Below are positions 55,103-64,000 of a stretch of DNA of 64,000 bases, in pieces. The position numbers and the translations under genes were made by a program. The notes under the pieces are model-generated. The model was not told the origin of the DNA. It saw nothing but the letters and a program-made list of their open reading frames with translations, and did not search any database. This stretch comes from Microcoleus sp. FACHB-672 (GTDB taxonomy: Bacteria > Cyanobacteriota > Cyanobacteriia > Cyanobacteriales > Oscillatoriaceae). Position 1 is the stretch's first letter. Each line of letters opens with the position of its first letter. The DNA lies in assembly GCF_014695725.1 (NCBI RefSeq), contig NZ_JACJOU010000007.1, forward strand, positions 1 through 64,000, given 5' to 3'.

Positions 55103-56236
55103 GTGACTCTGAGCCTGTCTGCTGCTGATTCTCATGCCTCTGGGGCAAACCTTCATACGGGCGACCAGCCGGTCGCTGCTAAAGGCTGGCCCGGTCTGAT
55201 CAAAGCCTATCGGCCTTATCTGCCAGTGACAGATACCACGCCGATAGTGACCCTGCAAGAGGGCAACACCCCTCTTATCCCTGTTCCCTCGATTGCCAAG
55301 CTGATTGGTAAAGAGGTGAGAGTTTTTGTGAAATATGATGGTCTCAACCCCACCGGCAGCTTTAAAGACCGGGGAATGACAATGGCCATTTCCAAAGCCA
55401 AGGAAGCCGGGGCGCAGGCAGTGATTTGTGCCAGCACCGGCAACACCTCAGCCGCAGCAGCAGCTTATGCACGGCGGGGGGGAATGCGAGCCTTTGTTTT
55501 GATTCCCGAAGGTTATGTGGCGCTGGGTAAGTTGGCGCAGGCGTTGGTCTACGGGGCTGAAGTTCTGTCAATTAAGGGAAATTTTGACCAAGCGCTGGAA
55601 ATTGTGCGGGATATGGCGTCTCACTATCCTGTGACGCTGGTAAATTCGGTCAATCCCTACCGGCTGGAAGGTCAGAAAACCGCTGCATTTGAGGTGGTAG
55701 ACGTTCTCGGTGATGCCCCCGACTGGCTGTGCATTCCAGTGGGTAATGCGGGGAATATCACAGCATACTGGATGGGTTTTTGTCAGTACCATCAGGAAGG
55801 AAAATGCGGTCGCTTACCGCGAATGATGGGATTTCAAGCAGCCGGTGCAGCCCCTATCGTCACCGGCGCACCTGTGACCAATCCAGAAACTTTGGCCACA
55901 GCGATCCGAATCGGCAACCCGGCCAACTGGGAGCGGGCGCTCGCGACGGGAGAAGCTAGCCAAGGGCAATTTAATGCCGTCACAGACGAGGAAATTTTAG
56001 AGGCTTATCGCCTACTGGCTAGCCAGGAAGGTGTTTTTTGTGAACCGGCAAGTGCCGCATCCGTCGCCGGCTTACTGAAGGTGAAAGATCGCGTTCCTGC
56101 CGGCGCAACAGTGGTTTGCGTACTTACCGGCAACGGTCTTAAAGACCCAGATAGTGCCATCCATCACTGTAACAACGCGTTTAAGCAGGGGATTGATCCG
56201 AGTTTATCGGCGGTAGCATCAGTAATGGGTTTTTAG
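55103..56236 (+). CDS. thrC: Threonine synthase
   Basis: 377 residues from the GTG at 55103, giving the family N-terminus MTLSLSA; an upstream TTG at 55076 is less likely. A PLP enzyme that makes threonine from O-phosphohomoserine. The PLP lysine is in [18 protein letters not shown], with [33 protein letters not shown] (phosphate loop) and a C-terminal [12 protein letters not shown]. This is the shorter, Bacillus-like ThrC class. Its last 56 bases overlap a convergent gene. Confidence 0.95.
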   Translation: MTLSLSAADSHASGANLHTGDQPVAAKGWPGLIKAYRPYLPVTDTTPIVTLQEGNTPLIPVPSIAKLIGKEVRVFVKYDGLNPTGSFKDRGMTMAISKAKEAGAQAVICASTGNTSAAAAAYARRGGMRAFVLIPEGYVALGKLAQALVYGAEVLSIKGNFDQALEIVRDMASHYPVTLVNSVNPYRLEGQKTAAFEVVDVLGDAPDWLCIPVGNAGNITAYWMGFCQYHQEGKCGRLPRMMGFQAAGAAPIVTGAPVTNPETLATAIRIGNPANWERALATGEASQGQFNAVTDEEILEAYRLLASQEGVFCEPASAASVAGLLKVKDRVPAGATVVCVLTGNGLKDPDSAIHHCNNAFKQGIDPSLSAVASVMGF

Positions 56237-56738
56237 CCTCAGCCGCCGTCGCTGCCGGCGCTTCTGTGCCGGTGATGGCGGCGCGGGCGGCTTTAAGCCG
56301 GTCCATCGTATCCCCCAAAGCCGTTGTTAAACTTTCGCGGGTTTGAACATGGGCAGCCTGCTCGACTTTCAGCGCATCTGCCAAACGCGCAACTTCTTGA
56401 AGAACCAGATCCCGCTCCCTCAACAACTCCACGAGTTTGGCTTTTGCTTGATCATCTGCCAATTGTTCCATTTGTTGAGCGAGGGTATCCCCAGTGCCGG
56501 CTCCGCCCGGTTTGGTGTGGGGAAAACCCTCCTGAAGACGCTGGATTTTTGATTTAAGAGATTCAATCGTTTGTTGGGCTAGCTTCGTCTCAGTTCGACG
56601 CTGCTGCGCTTCTTTGTTGTAAAGTTCGCGCCAGTGTTCGGCACTCGTATGAGCGGCCTCTCGTTCGGCTTCACGCTCTGCCAATTGCTGTTGCAGAGCT
56701 TTAATTTCATCCAACCACTGCTTGACGTCGTGAGTCAT
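56181..56738 (-). CDS. Coiled-coil protein of unknown function
   Basis: 185 residues, mostly long heptad-rich helix ([20 protein letters not shown], then [20 protein letters not shown] and [20 protein letters not shown]), with an Ala/Pro-rich end. No enzymatic motif. The start ATG is preceded by TTTTAGA heptamer repeats. The 3' end overlaps thrC by 56 bases on the opposite strand. It resembles cyanobacterial proteins annotated only as hypothetical. Confidence 0.75.
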   Translation of the reverse strand: MTHDVKQWLDEIKALQQQLAEREAEREAAHTSAEHWRELYNKEAQQRRTETKLAQQTIESLKSKIQRLQEGFPHTKPGGAGTGDTLAQQMEQLADDQAKAKLVELLRERDLVLQEVARLADALKVEQAAHVQTRESLTTALGDTMDRLKAARAAITGTEAPAATAAEAKNPLLMLPPINSDQSPA

Positions 56739-56846
56739 ATCAATTTTAGATTTTAGATTTTAAATTGTTCTTTGTCTGTTCTTTGTCTGAGTGGGCTTTG
56801 CGTCCTTATTCAAGGATGCCAATAATGAATGACGAAGGACAAATGA

Positions 56847-57752
56847 GTGATAAGTAGTAATAATCTTAAATCGAAAATGCTATCAACTCGCTTTTTCCGG
56901 TTCTTTCGTCACCTTAATTTGGCAACAGTGCGGGAGATTATCAAGCACGTGGGAGAACGGCGGTTAGCCGGCTTATCGGCGGAAATGGCCTATAACGCGA
57001 TGTTAGCCATTTGTCCGGCGATTCTGGCGTTTTTAGCGGCAATAGGGCTGTTTGAATCCTTGCAATCAACGATTTACGAGCTGGCGCGTCAGGTCGCTAA
57101 GTTCGCCCCGGATGACGTTCGCATTCTGATTCGCAGCTTGATCCAAGAGCTTAGCATTACGAGAAATCAAAGGCTGTTTTCTTTAAGCTTTATTGCCTCG
57201 CTCTGGGCATTTTCGGGTGCCCTGAGCGCGGCGATGGCAGCGCTTGATCAAATTTATCAAATTCCTCCCTCTCAAACTCGACCGTTTTGGCTAGCTAAAC
57301 TGGTTTCTCTGGCTCTCACCCTTGGGACGATTTTGCTCCTGATCAACGCCTCAGCATTGGTGTTTATTAGTGACCTAATCGTGCGATTGGTTGCCAGCCA
57401 AGGTGATAATACCGTGGAGTATGGATTACTGAGACTTTGGCGTCTGTTTATGTGGCCTGTGGCTTTAGGAATTGTTTCTGTTGCCTTTGGCTTTATCTAT
57501 CGCTATGGACCAAGCCGGTGGCCTGTTGGAACGCCGGTTATGCCTGGTGCTGTTTTGGCGGCACTCTTCTGGGCAATTTTATCTGGTTTGTTTCGGCTGT
57601 ATGTTTCCCATTTTGGGGACTATAACCGAACTTATGGGATTGTCGGTGCTGTGATTGTTTTGTTGCTGTGGCTGTACTTGAGTTCGCTGGTGATGCTGAT
57701 TGGCGCTCAGTTAAATGTGACAGTTGGCGAGGCAATGCGCCGGCCTCAATAG
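56847..57752 (+). CDS. YihY/BrkB-family membrane protein
   Basis: 301 residues; GTG start with AAGGA eight bases upstream (an ATG at 56877 is possible). Six hydrophobic spans and the family signatures LAGLSAEMAYNAMLAICPAI, FSLSFIASLWAFSGALSAAM, and FRLYVSHFGDYNRTYGIVGA, then VIVLLLWLYLSSLVMLIGAQ. Once misnamed ribonuclease BN; now thought to be a transporter-like inner-membrane protein. Function not established. Confidence 0.92.
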   Translation: MISSNNLKSKMLSTRFFRFFRHLNLATVREIIKHVGERRLAGLSAEMAYNAMLAICPAILAFLAAIGLFESLQSTIYELARQVAKFAPDDVRILIRSLIQELSITRNQRLFSLSFIASLWAFSGALSAAMAALDQIYQIPPSQTRPFWLAKLVSLALTLGTILLLINASALVFISDLIVRLVASQGDNTVEYGLLRLWRLFMWPVALGIVSVAFGFIYRYGPSRWPVGTPVMPGAVLAALFWAILSGLFRLYVSHFGDYNRTYGIVGAVIVLLLWLYLSSLVMLIGAQLNVTVGEAMRRPQ

Positions 57753-57805
57753 GGGAAGGAAAATAGGGACTAACAACTGAGCACCGAGTACTGAACACTT
57801 AAAAT

Positions 57806-58006
57806 TCAGTACCTTCCCCTGCGGCTTTGTAGCCGGCTGATGATGCCGGTGGCGATAGAAAGTAAGATTAATATCCAAAGGATCGATCCGGGAATGAATG
57901 TAAGAATTCCAAAGCCTCTCAGCAGCCATACAAGGACTGTCAACCCTAAGACAATGCCAAAAATGTATGGCAGAATTGCAGTTCCAGAATTGAAAGAGCG
58001 GCTCAT
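57806..58006 (-). CDS. Small two-span membrane protein
   Basis: 66 residues from the ATG at 58006, chosen for AGGAGA ten bases upstream. Two hydrophobic helices (AILPYIFGIVLGLTVLVWLL and FIPGSILWILILLSIATGII) end in a basic tail SRLQSRRGRY. No family assigned. Convergent with the YihY gene, 53 bases apart. Confidence 0.7.
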   Translation of the reverse strand: MSRSFNSGTAILPYIFGIVLGLTVLVWLLRGFGILTFIPGSILWILILLSIATGIISRLQSRRGRY

Positions 58007-58248
58007 GGTTACTTCTCCTAACACGATCAGGGTGAGTATTCACACCAACGATAACAAGCTGGAAGCGATTTCACAAAAGTCACCCACATTTTAAACTGTA
58101 TAAACCTTGTTGGTTTATGTACGTCTTTATATAGATATTTGGCTAAATTTTGACGAACCCCGGTTAGCTTACAGCCAGGACTCCTTTTCAGAGCTAAGAT
58201 ATGACCATTCCAGACTTAATTGCATAGCTTCATTTGGAAGTAGCCCTC

Positions 58249-58806
58249 ATGACTGCACTGACTCCTTCAGACTATCTTGATTCAGCAATGGCTTCAGATT
58301 GGCATCCAGCTGCTCGAGCATCACTCTTACGCGGTGAGATTTTGATCGCAACTCAATCTCATACTGCTTGGGGTGGTGCTGTAACTGCTTCAATGTATTT
58401 ATCTTTATCCCGCTCAAAAGCTTGGCAGCAGCTAACTGATTATCCACGCTGGGTACAATTTTTTCCCGATCTGACTCACTCTCAGGTGTTGGAATTGAAT
58501 CAAAACAGCAAGCGTTTATATCAAGTTGCCAGGAAAACGTTCTTATTTTTGAGTATTCAAGCTGAAATATACCTAAAGGTTGTAGAAATTTCTCATCGGC
58601 AAATTAAATTTTACTTTGAGAAAGGAAATTTTGTAGATTTTTCAGCAGATTTAAAGTTAGAAGATTGCGACACCGGCACGATAATTACCTATTCTGTGCA
58701 GGCAACTCCCTCAATTCCAGTGCCTTCTATTTTCATTCAACAGGCAATGCACCTTGACTTGCCGGCGAATATGCGGCAAATGCGAAAAGTGATGTGCGAG
58801 CAGTAA
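58249..58806 (+). CDS. SRPBCC-family protein (cyclase/dehydrase-like)
   Basis: About 185 residues from the ATG at 58249; a TTG at 58234 is an alternative. The START/Bet v1-like fold is suggested by LSRSKAWQQLTDYPRWVQFF, PDLTHSQVLELNQNSKRLYQ, DLKLEDCDTGTIITYSVQAT and the final helix LPANMRQMRKVM. Proteins of this group bind hydrophobic ligands. The ligand is unknown. Followed by a dispersed inverted repeat. Confidence 0.83.
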   Translation: MTALTPSDYLDSAMASDWHPAARASLLRGEILIATQSHTAWGGAVTASMYLSLSRSKAWQQLTDYPRWVQFFPDLTHSQVLELNQNSKRLYQVARKTFLFLSIQAEIYLKVVEISHRQIKFYFEKGNFVDFSADLKLEDCDTGTIITYSVQATPSIPVPSIFIQQAMHLDLPANMRQMRKVMCEQ

Positions 58807-58821
58807 GCCTTTTTGTCTGGG

Positions 58822-58883
58822 TTTAACGCAAAGGATACAGAGAAGTTAAGACGGTGTTCCTCTGCGTCTTCCTTTGCGTTAAA
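58822..58883. repeat. Dispersed inverted repeat (GCAAAGGA type)
   Basis: TTTAACGCAAAGGA ... TCCTTTGCGTTAAA, with CAGAG facing CTCTG inside. This sequence type is scattered through cyanobacterial spacers. Confidence 0.7.
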
Positions 58884-58911
58884 AGCTCAAGGCTAGATGT
58901 TGAATTTATCT

Positions 58912-59046
58912 TTACTGAGCAGTCAGCAACTCTGCCGGCAGCCGCTTGAAGGCGAGGCGCTCATTTTCGACATCCACATAAATTGTGTCGCCGTCGTTGA
59001 ATTCTGCGCGCCGAAGCTTCTTAACGAGTACCAGTCGCTCTCCCAT
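58912..59046 (-). pseudogene. Likely 3' remnant of clpB (44 codons)
   Basis: The minus strand reads 44 codons; the segment AEFNDGDTIYVDVENERLAF then KRLPAELLTAQ, stop, resembles the extreme C-terminus of the ClpB disaggregase (small D2 domain end). The rest of clpB is missing: an in-frame stop lies two codons before the ATG and no ribosome site is present. It follows the glycan operon. Alternatively it is a tiny independent gene. Confidence 0.5.
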
Positions 59047-59065
59047 AGCTTAAGCGTAGAGCGTT

Positions 59066-59941
59066 TTAAAAAAGACTTTCAAATTCCACACAGTCAAAAA
59101 TTTTAAGAACTGTGTTATCTGTCGCGTTTATTATTTTTATCCCCTTCTTTTCAGCAATTTTATTCAAATCGTAGTATTTCTTAAAAATTTCATAAATAGC
59201 TTTAAAGCATTCTACATAATACCGATCTCCCCAAACTCTCTGAATTTCATTCTTTTGGTGAATTCCGTTAGTATAAAATCTCCTTTCTGATTCTTGATCA
59301 AACATAAAATGATTGCTATCCATGCCCAAAAGATATATTTGTTTAAATCCCAAATATAAAGCAATTACTATAGCCATTAACGAACAAGTAAAACTGGTAA
59401 ATAACGGAGTTTCTAAATCGATAAATTTATCAAGGCTTCTATTACAGAAATCTCCACTAAAATAATAATTAACATCTATCTTTTTGAATAATTCATCATT
59501 CTGATTTACGATTTCATAGGCTGAAGGATTTTTTTGCTTCAATAACCCTCTGTGAGACAATCCAAGGAAAAGGATCGTATTAGCGCACAAGTTTGCATCC
59601 ATATCTTTGAACCAGGCCAACCATTCTTCATCTGTCTGAGGTTGGTGAAGTGGTGCAACTACATAGTATTGAGGTTTGATAAACTCGTAAAGAGGGTGGA
59701 CATAGAAATTATTCAGTGCCATAACTTTTTCATTTTCCAACAGCCTTAAATCGATGTTTTTTATTGATGGCCCACTCCCAATGATGAAGCATCTCCCTGT
59801 TTCTGTATTCTTAAGCTGGGAATTTTTTTGAATTAATTTTCTGTATTTTTGAAATTCAAGAAAATACAAAGCATTCATCAATTCTCCGAATAAAAGTGGA
59901 GGGAGAATCTGACGGGCTAATTCTTTAGGACTCATAACCAT
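59066..59941 (-). CDS. MptE/DUF115-like protein of the glycan operon
   Basis: 291 residues. RCFIIGSGPSIKNIDLRLLE is the N-terminal GxGPS loop, and SLMAIVIALYLGFKQIYLLG, then MDSNHF is the typical DUF115/6-hydroxymethylpterin-diphosphokinase MptE-like core, found also in Maf-type flagellin glycosyltransferases. Linked to nonulosonate genes such proteins are believed to transfer or handle the sugar. The start overlaps the stop of the upstream gene (ATG at 59941 or 59935), so translation is coupled. Base composition is AT-rich, without GCCGGC. Confidence 0.75.
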   Translation of the reverse strand: MVMSPKELARQILPPLLFGELMNALYFLEFQKYRKLIQKNSQLKNTETGRCFIIGSGPSIKNIDLRLLENEKVMALNNFYVHPLYEFIKPQYYVVAPLHQPQTDEEWLAWFKDMDANLCANTILFLGLSHRGLLKQKNPSAYEIVNQNDELFKKIDVNYYFSGDFCNRSLDKFIDLETPLFTSFTCSLMAIVIALYLGFKQIYLLGMDSNHFMFDQESERRFYTNGIHQKNEIQRVWGDRYYVECFKAIYEIFKKYYDLNKIAEKKGIKIINATDNTVLKIFDCVEFESLF

Positions 59942-61905
59942 TTTTCCAGCTTTTCTAAAGCTATCCAGAAACCCTCCCCTTGATTATGATGTCCTTGCCA
60001 AATTTCAGGGATAAATGAGGCTGTCGGTGAGGCTTTTTCTAGAAATTCGGCTAAAGCTGGAAAATCCATATCCCCTTCCCCGATTTGCAAACCCTCTCCA
60101 TCTACACCGGCAGCGTCTGCAATATGAAAATGAGCTGTGTGAGGTGCGACTTGTTCAACAAACTGATTAAATGACCAATTGTAATGGTTACTTGCCAATT
60201 TGGAATGGGAAATATCTAGACAGACGCGATAGCCATGCTCACGGCAGAATTCAACAGTATCATCGGGTTCTACAAACAAATTTAAATAGAGCTGACCCCC
60301 AAAATACCAAGGAAAGGGGGGCAGAGTTTGAGGGATAATTTCTACTCCCTTTGTATCCAGTTCTGACAGGCTTTTAGCAATTAAATCATACCACTGGCGG
60401 CGCTCTGAGACAGGTATGGGTGCGTCTGTTGTAAACCCCCCCAAATTTCCGACAATTAAAGGACGCGAGGCTTTTTTGAAAAAAGGCTTAAGTGTTCGCG
60501 TTACATCAATTACTCTCTGTAGCTCTCTGACTGAATGTTGCCGATAGTTTTCATCTAGAGCGCAGAGATTTAACAAATGATCGCCTGCAAACAATTCAGG
60601 ACTGTGAACCACCAAATCTAAATCATAAGTTTGGTTAAAAAATTGATGGATATCTTGCTCCAAGTCCCGGTAACTCAAGTGAAACTCCAGCAAATCCGGG
60701 TTAGATTTAGCTAAAATAGTTTTAAAATCATGGTAGCGAACCGGCAGACCCCAAGGCCGGTTAAATTTGTAATGGCGGGATTTAACAGTTTCTTGTTCTA
60801 AGTCACCGGCAAAGAAAAAGTCACCAGCTTTCAAGGATCTTTTTGCCTTTAAACCGATCAAATCTGATTTGCGATTGGGCTGTAAACCTTTTCCTGGACT
60901 CTTGACTACAATCATCTCTGCTGTGATGACTTGTCCCGGTTCCAAATCGCAATTAATAACCAAACTTTTTGCTAAGGTTGCTCGGTTCATTAATTCCCCT
61001 TGGGAAAGTCTGCGGGGTGCGGCGGTTCCCAACGCTTGCTCAACCTCACGAATCCCTTGAACCATCGCTTGAAACTCTTTAGGCAACAAGCTGACTTTAT
61101 GATCGTTGCCTTCCATCGATTTATCGAGTGTGAAGTGTTTCTCGATAACTTTTGCTCCTTTGGCTACGGCGGCAATGGCTGTGTAAATGCCCCGGTCATG
61201 GCCAGAATACCCGATCAGGCACTCACCGATGTCCTCCAACCGCTCTAAATAATTAAGATTGACATCCTTAAATGGGGTAGGGTAAGTAGAATTGCAGTGC
61301 AACAGCATATACACTGCGCCTAGCCGTTTTAGCAGAGCGACTGCTTCAATAATCTCATCTTCAGTAGACATCCCGGTAGAACACAGCAGAGGCTTGCCGG
61401 TTTTTGCTAAAGCTGTGAGCAAGTCGTGATTCGTTAAATCTGCTGAGGCGACTTTATAAGCCAGCATCCCGTACTGTTCAAGTTGTAATAAACTCTCCAA
61501 ATCCCACACACTGCACAAGGGCAAAATATCTCGTTGCCGGCAGTAGTCAAAGGCGGCAAACAACTCTTGAGAACTAAGTTGAAATCGCGCCAACAAATCT
61601 AGAGTGTACTGAGAACCGATGTCCTCACTAGGATCATTACTGTTGCCGGCATTGTGATACAAAGAAGGCAAATGCCGCATCTGAAATTTCGCGCAATTCG
61701 CCCCAACTTCCACCGCTTTGTCAATCAGTTGCTTAGCTAAGATGAGGCTGCCATTGTGATTGATGCCAATCTCAGCAATTATGAAGGTGGCTGATTTAGC
61801 ATCAATCGTAAATTGATCAATCTGGATACTTTGAGAAGCAATGCCATTACAGGCTAGGCTCGATTTTTTCTTGGGAAAATTGGGCACATCTAAATAAGCA
61901 CGCAT
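59932..61905 (-). CDS. NeuB-type nonulosonate synthase fused to SAF and TIM-barrel isomerase-like domains
   Basis: 657 residues. About 35-300 is a NeuB domain condensing phosphoenolpyruvate with a hexosamine: FIIAEIGINHNGSLILAKQL, CAKFQMRH, LLCSTGMSTEDEI, IGYSGHDRGIYTAIAAVAKG and KVIEKHFTLDKSMEGNDHKV. About 315-375 is a SAF/antifreeze-like domain (LAKSLVINCDLEPGQVITAE, then IGLKAKRSLKAGD). About 385-657 is an AP-endonuclease-2/xylose-isomerase-like barrel (VCLDISHSKLASNHYNWSFN, HFHIADAAGVDGEGLQIGEG). NeuB alone is ~350 residues; the fused barrel may supply or modify the sugar. AAAGGA precedes the ATG. Confidence 0.9.
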   Translation of the reverse strand: MRAYLDVPNFPKKKSSLACNGIASQSIQIDQFTIDAKSATFIIAEIGINHNGSLILAKQLIDKAVEVGANCAKFQMRHLPSLYHNAGNSNDPSEDIGSQYTLDLLARFQLSSQELFAAFDYCRQRDILPLCSVWDLESLLQLEQYGMLAYKVASADLTNHDLLTALAKTGKPLLCSTGMSTEDEIIEAVALLKRLGAVYMLLHCNSTYPTPFKDVNLNYLERLEDIGECLIGYSGHDRGIYTAIAAVAKGAKVIEKHFTLDKSMEGNDHKVSLLPKEFQAMVQGIREVEQALGTAAPRRLSQGELMNRATLAKSLVINCDLEPGQVITAEMIVVKSPGKGLQPNRKSDLIGLKAKRSLKAGDFFFAGDLEQETVKSRHYKFNRPWGLPVRYHDFKTILAKSNPDLLEFHLSYRDLEQDIHQFFNQTYDLDLVVHSPELFAGDHLLNLCALDENYRQHSVRELQRVIDVTRTLKPFFKKASRPLIVGNLGGFTTDAPIPVSERRQWYDLIAKSLSELDTKGVEIIPQTLPPFPWYFGGQLYLNLFVEPDDTVEFCREHGYRVCLDISHSKLASNHYNWSFNQFVEQVAPHTAHFHIADAAGVDGEGLQIGEGDMDFPALAEFLEKASPTASFIPEIWQGHHNQGEGFWIALEKLEKWL

Positions 61906-61934
61906 CAGAAAGTCCTTTGGGAGTGACTAGAGCT

Positions 61935-62624
61935 TTAGGGATAGTGAAATTTTTCCACCTTGCTGAGCAAGAACTCCGCAATTTCAAAATCTACCATTGA
62001 ATCTATATCCCAGCTAGCCTCTTCACTCATAGAAAATAGAGAAATTTGGCCGCCCAGCCGATTCCCTAGAGACTTTAGCACCCAAGGCTTAAAAATGTAA
62101 AGCGACCCGTTCTCAACAAATTGTGGCAGCATATCTTGACGGCGGGGGCGCTGGCGATAGTCGTAGTTAATAGACTGAGCAAGGCCGTTGACTTGTTCCC
62201 AAAAAAATTTATGGGAGCGAGAGACGGATAATAGCGAGTCAGCATTCTCTAATATTAACTGCTCAATCGCTTGATCGATGTCGGCACCTGTCCTAATTGG
62301 GGAAGTGCATTGCAGGAAAATAACTAACTCTGGAGAGATGCCGGTTTTTTCAAGTTCTGTTAGAGCGTGAAGTAAGGCTGATTCAGAGGATGCAGTGTCC
62401 CCGGCAAGTTCTGCTGGACGATCAATGACTTCTGCACCATACAGTCTGGAAATTTCGGCAATTTCTGGGTCATCCGTTGAGACGTAGACACTGTTTACCA
62501 GCTTTGCTTCCTTGGCATCCAGAATAGAGTGGGCGACTAAGGGTTTACCGGCAAGGGGGCGCAGGTTCTTGCGGGGGACACCTTTGGAACCGCCGCGAGC
62601 GGGGATGATAGCAAGTGTACTCAA
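61935..62624 (-). CDS. neuA: CMP-nonulosonate (acylneuraminate) cytidylyltransferase
   Basis: 229 residues, TTG start. It activates the NeuB product with CTP to give a CMP-sugar. Motifs are IIPARGGSKGVPRKNLRPLA (nucleotide-binding P-loop), VYVSTDDPEIAEI, LIFLQ-like VIFLQCTSPIRTGADIDQAI, and the acidic WDIDSMVDFEIAEF near the end. Length is typical. It lies 29 bases before the NeuB fusion gene. Whether the sugar is sialic, legionaminic or pseudaminic acid cannot be read from the sequence. Confidence 0.9.
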   Translation of the reverse strand: MSTLAIIPARGGSKGVPRKNLRPLAGKPLVAHSILDAKEAKLVNSVYVSTDDPEIAEISRLYGAEVIDRPAELAGDTASSESALLHALTELEKTGISPELVIFLQCTSPIRTGADIDQAIEQLILENADSLLSVSRSHKFFWEQVNGLAQSINYDYRQRPRRQDMLPQFVENGSLYIFKPWVLKSLGNRLGGQISLFSMSEEASWDIDSMVDFEIAEFLLSKVEKFHYP

Positions 62625-62635
62625 TCGTCTTTACC

Positions 62636-63880
62636 TTAATTTTGCTGATTTCGACTGGTTATTTCTAATAATTGTGTTAAGTCGTAGAAGCAGACCTCTG
62701 GTGAAAAGCGTTGTTTGGCCAAGTTGAGGGCTTCTGTTTCCAGCATTTGACGCCGATGGGGATCGCGCAGCAACTCGATAATAGCCTCGTGCATTTGATC
62801 GACTTCTACAGAAACAAACGCTCGTCCCGCGTGTTCTTCCAAACCATCAGCACCAATTGGAGTGCTTACCAAGCATTTTCCATAAGCGAGGGCTTCTACA
62901 GACTTAATTTTTAACCCAGATCCATAGTTTACAGGATTGATCGCAATGGTAGCCTTCTGGTAGTAGGACGCGATATCTGGACAAAATCCATGAAAAACTA
63001 CAGCATTTTCCCGTGTAGTCACCTCGGAAAAATGATGGGAAACATTGCCACAGATATGGAATTCTGTTTCAGGTACAGTCTGGCGTATAATCGGCCATTG
63101 GCGCTCTAGGAATATTCGCAACGCGTGTATATTGTGTTTGGCTTGTGAGCTAACGAAAAGAATATAACTATTATTTGTAGTTGTTGAGGGATATTCATTT
63201 ACTACAACCGGATGTTCTGCAATAACAATCGGTTTCCCTGGAAGCATATCGGCCAGTAATTTTGCTTCATTTGGTTGAATGGCAATCAAAGCATCGGCTA
63301 GTGATAACAGTTCAATTTCATGTTTTTCTGAAAATTTTCCTCGTTGCTGAGGCACCCCTGCCGCTCGTTCGCTTTTCTGGCGCTGGCTGAGTACATCAAT
63401 GGTATCAATTACTGACAGGACTCCATGTTTACGAGCCACTATTGTAGAAGTTGCTGCTGAAAAGACATATTCAGCAATGATTGCAATGGGTCGTAATTTT
63501 GTACACAGTTCATCCAGTAGTAGCATTGCCGGAGGATGAATTTTTCCCAGAGGATTTTTATGAGAAAATGCCGCTAATTCTTTTGCATACCGAGATGATA
63601 GGGAGCAACGGGCTGATATAGAAATGATTTCATACCTAATTCTCCTTAGCAAGTTGCGGCGCACTGAAATGGCGTGGGGATAAGCAATCCATACGCCGTC
63701 AAAGCCATTTTTTAATGGAGCTAAATCGGAGCCGTTAGCAGCCGGCATAACTAGACCGACATGATAAAATTTCCGAAGCCACTGAGCCATCTCCCAAATG
63801 CGCACTGCTGCACCATTTTGGAGCGGATAAGGTGCAACAACAGAGTAAATTATTACCCAATCTTTTTTTGGGGATTTCAT
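62636..63880 (-). CDS. GT4-type glycosyltransferase
   Basis: 414 residues from the ATG at 63880; a GTG directly upstream is possible. The GT-B fold is indicated by an N-terminal substrate half (VVAPYPLQNGAAVRIWEMAQ) and a C-terminal nucleotide-sugar half with ILFVSSQAKHNIHALRIFLE, FHGFCPDIASYYQKATIAIN, and PVNYGSGLKIKSVEALAYGK, including the EA(L)AYG acceptor of GT4 enzymes. First gene of the minus-strand glycan operon. Acceptor and donor are unknown. A TATAAAT-like box lies about 25 bases upstream. Confidence 0.88.
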   Translation of the reverse strand: MKSPKKDWVIIYSVVAPYPLQNGAAVRIWEMAQWLRKFYHVGLVMPAANGSDLAPLKNGFDGVWIAYPHAISVRRNLLRRIRYEIISISARCSLSSRYAKELAAFSHKNPLGKIHPPAMLLLDELCTKLRPIAIIAEYVFSAATSTIVARKHGVLSVIDTIDVLSQRQKSERAAGVPQQRGKFSEKHEIELLSLADALIAIQPNEAKLLADMLPGKPIVIAEHPVVVNEYPSTTTNNSYILFVSSQAKHNIHALRIFLERQWPIIRQTVPETEFHICGNVSHHFSEVTTRENAVVFHGFCPDIASYYQKATIAINPVNYGSGLKIKSVEALAYGKCLVSTPIGADGLEEHAGRAFVSVEVDQMHEAIIELLRDPHRRQMLETEALNLAKQRFSPEVCFYDLTQLLEITSRNQQN

Positions 63881-64000
63881 CACAGCTTTGCAGAGAAATA
63901 TTTATTTATAATGAAGCCGGCGTAATACACTGGAAACAGTGCGCTTTACTAAATATATCAGTAAATCGCAGTAGGTCATCATATCCACAGCTTTTTCCTG

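Overview
The window comes from a cyanobacterium, most likely a filamentous non-heterocystous (Oscillatoriales-type) one. Direct evidence is the 3' end of psbA (photosystem II D1), a complete phycocyanin operon (cpcB-cpcA-cpcC-cpcD-cpcE-cpcF), an nblA gene for phycobilisome degradation, and several small families restricted to cyanobacteria (DUF3082, DUF2811, DUF2103, KGK, DUF4112). The hexamer GCCGGC, often as TGCCGGCA, recurs through nearly every gene and spacer and acts as a genomic signature. Genus assignment is inference.

Layout. 0-6.7 kb: psbA end, Uma2 nuclease with a broken partial copy, ATP-grasp protein, HTH-vWA protein, NfeD-like protein, then rsmA, ispE, a DUF3082 protein and a methyltransferase. 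6.7-8.1 kb: mostly non-coding, with dispersed repeats and a phased row of DnaA-box-like sites. 8.1-16.7 kb: DUF2811 protein, HemY-type protoporphyrinogen oxidase, an OmpR-type regulator, HNH nuclease, a dead and a live KGK gene, a large dynamin-like GTPase, clpS and a DUF2103 protein. 16.8-27 kb is the light-harvesting block: a Psb34/Ssl1498-like protein under a perfect HLR1 (RpaB) site, nblA, a fasciclin protein, a Dabb protein, the cpc operon on the minus strand behind about 1.9 kb of non-coding DNA, an FtsH-like protease without ATPase, and an M15 peptidase. 27-30.4 kb: AEC and GPH-type transporters flanking a phosphoribosyltransferase.

30.4-37.3 kb looks acquired: an IS5-type transposase remnant is followed by an exported caspase-family protease and a very long exported TPR-CHAT protease, and GCCGGC is absent. 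37.6-48.9 kb: a hybrid histidine kinase split by an in-frame stop, a TPMT-type methyltransferase, HEAT-repeat protein, Dps, DoxX-like protein, a TetR regulator with a double operator next to a Coq4 protein, DUF4112 protein, ABC exporter and TlyA. 49-53 kb: two related membrane GTPases on the minus strand, with an AT-rich plus-strand pair (ParB-like domain protein and a possible DUF6896-type protein) between them. 53.6-58.8 kb: small secreted protein, initiator tRNA, threonine synthase, coiled-coil protein, YihY protein and SRPBCC protein. 58.9-63.9 kb: a minus-strand nonulosonic-acid (sialic-acid-like) surface-glycan operon: glycosyltransferase, CMP-sugar synthetase, NeuB fused to a TIM-barrel isomerase domain, and an MptE/DUF115-like protein, with a likely clpB 3' remnant after it.

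The most unusual items are the histidine-rich triplicate tail on the rod-capping linker CpcD, the enlarged Psb34-like protein with its HLR1 site beside nblA, the exported caspase plus CHAT pair in a composition-distinct island, the ParB-like/DUF6896-like pair, and several fresh gene breakages (sensor kinase, KGK gene, IS transposase). No CRISPR array, rRNA or intact insertion sequence was seen.
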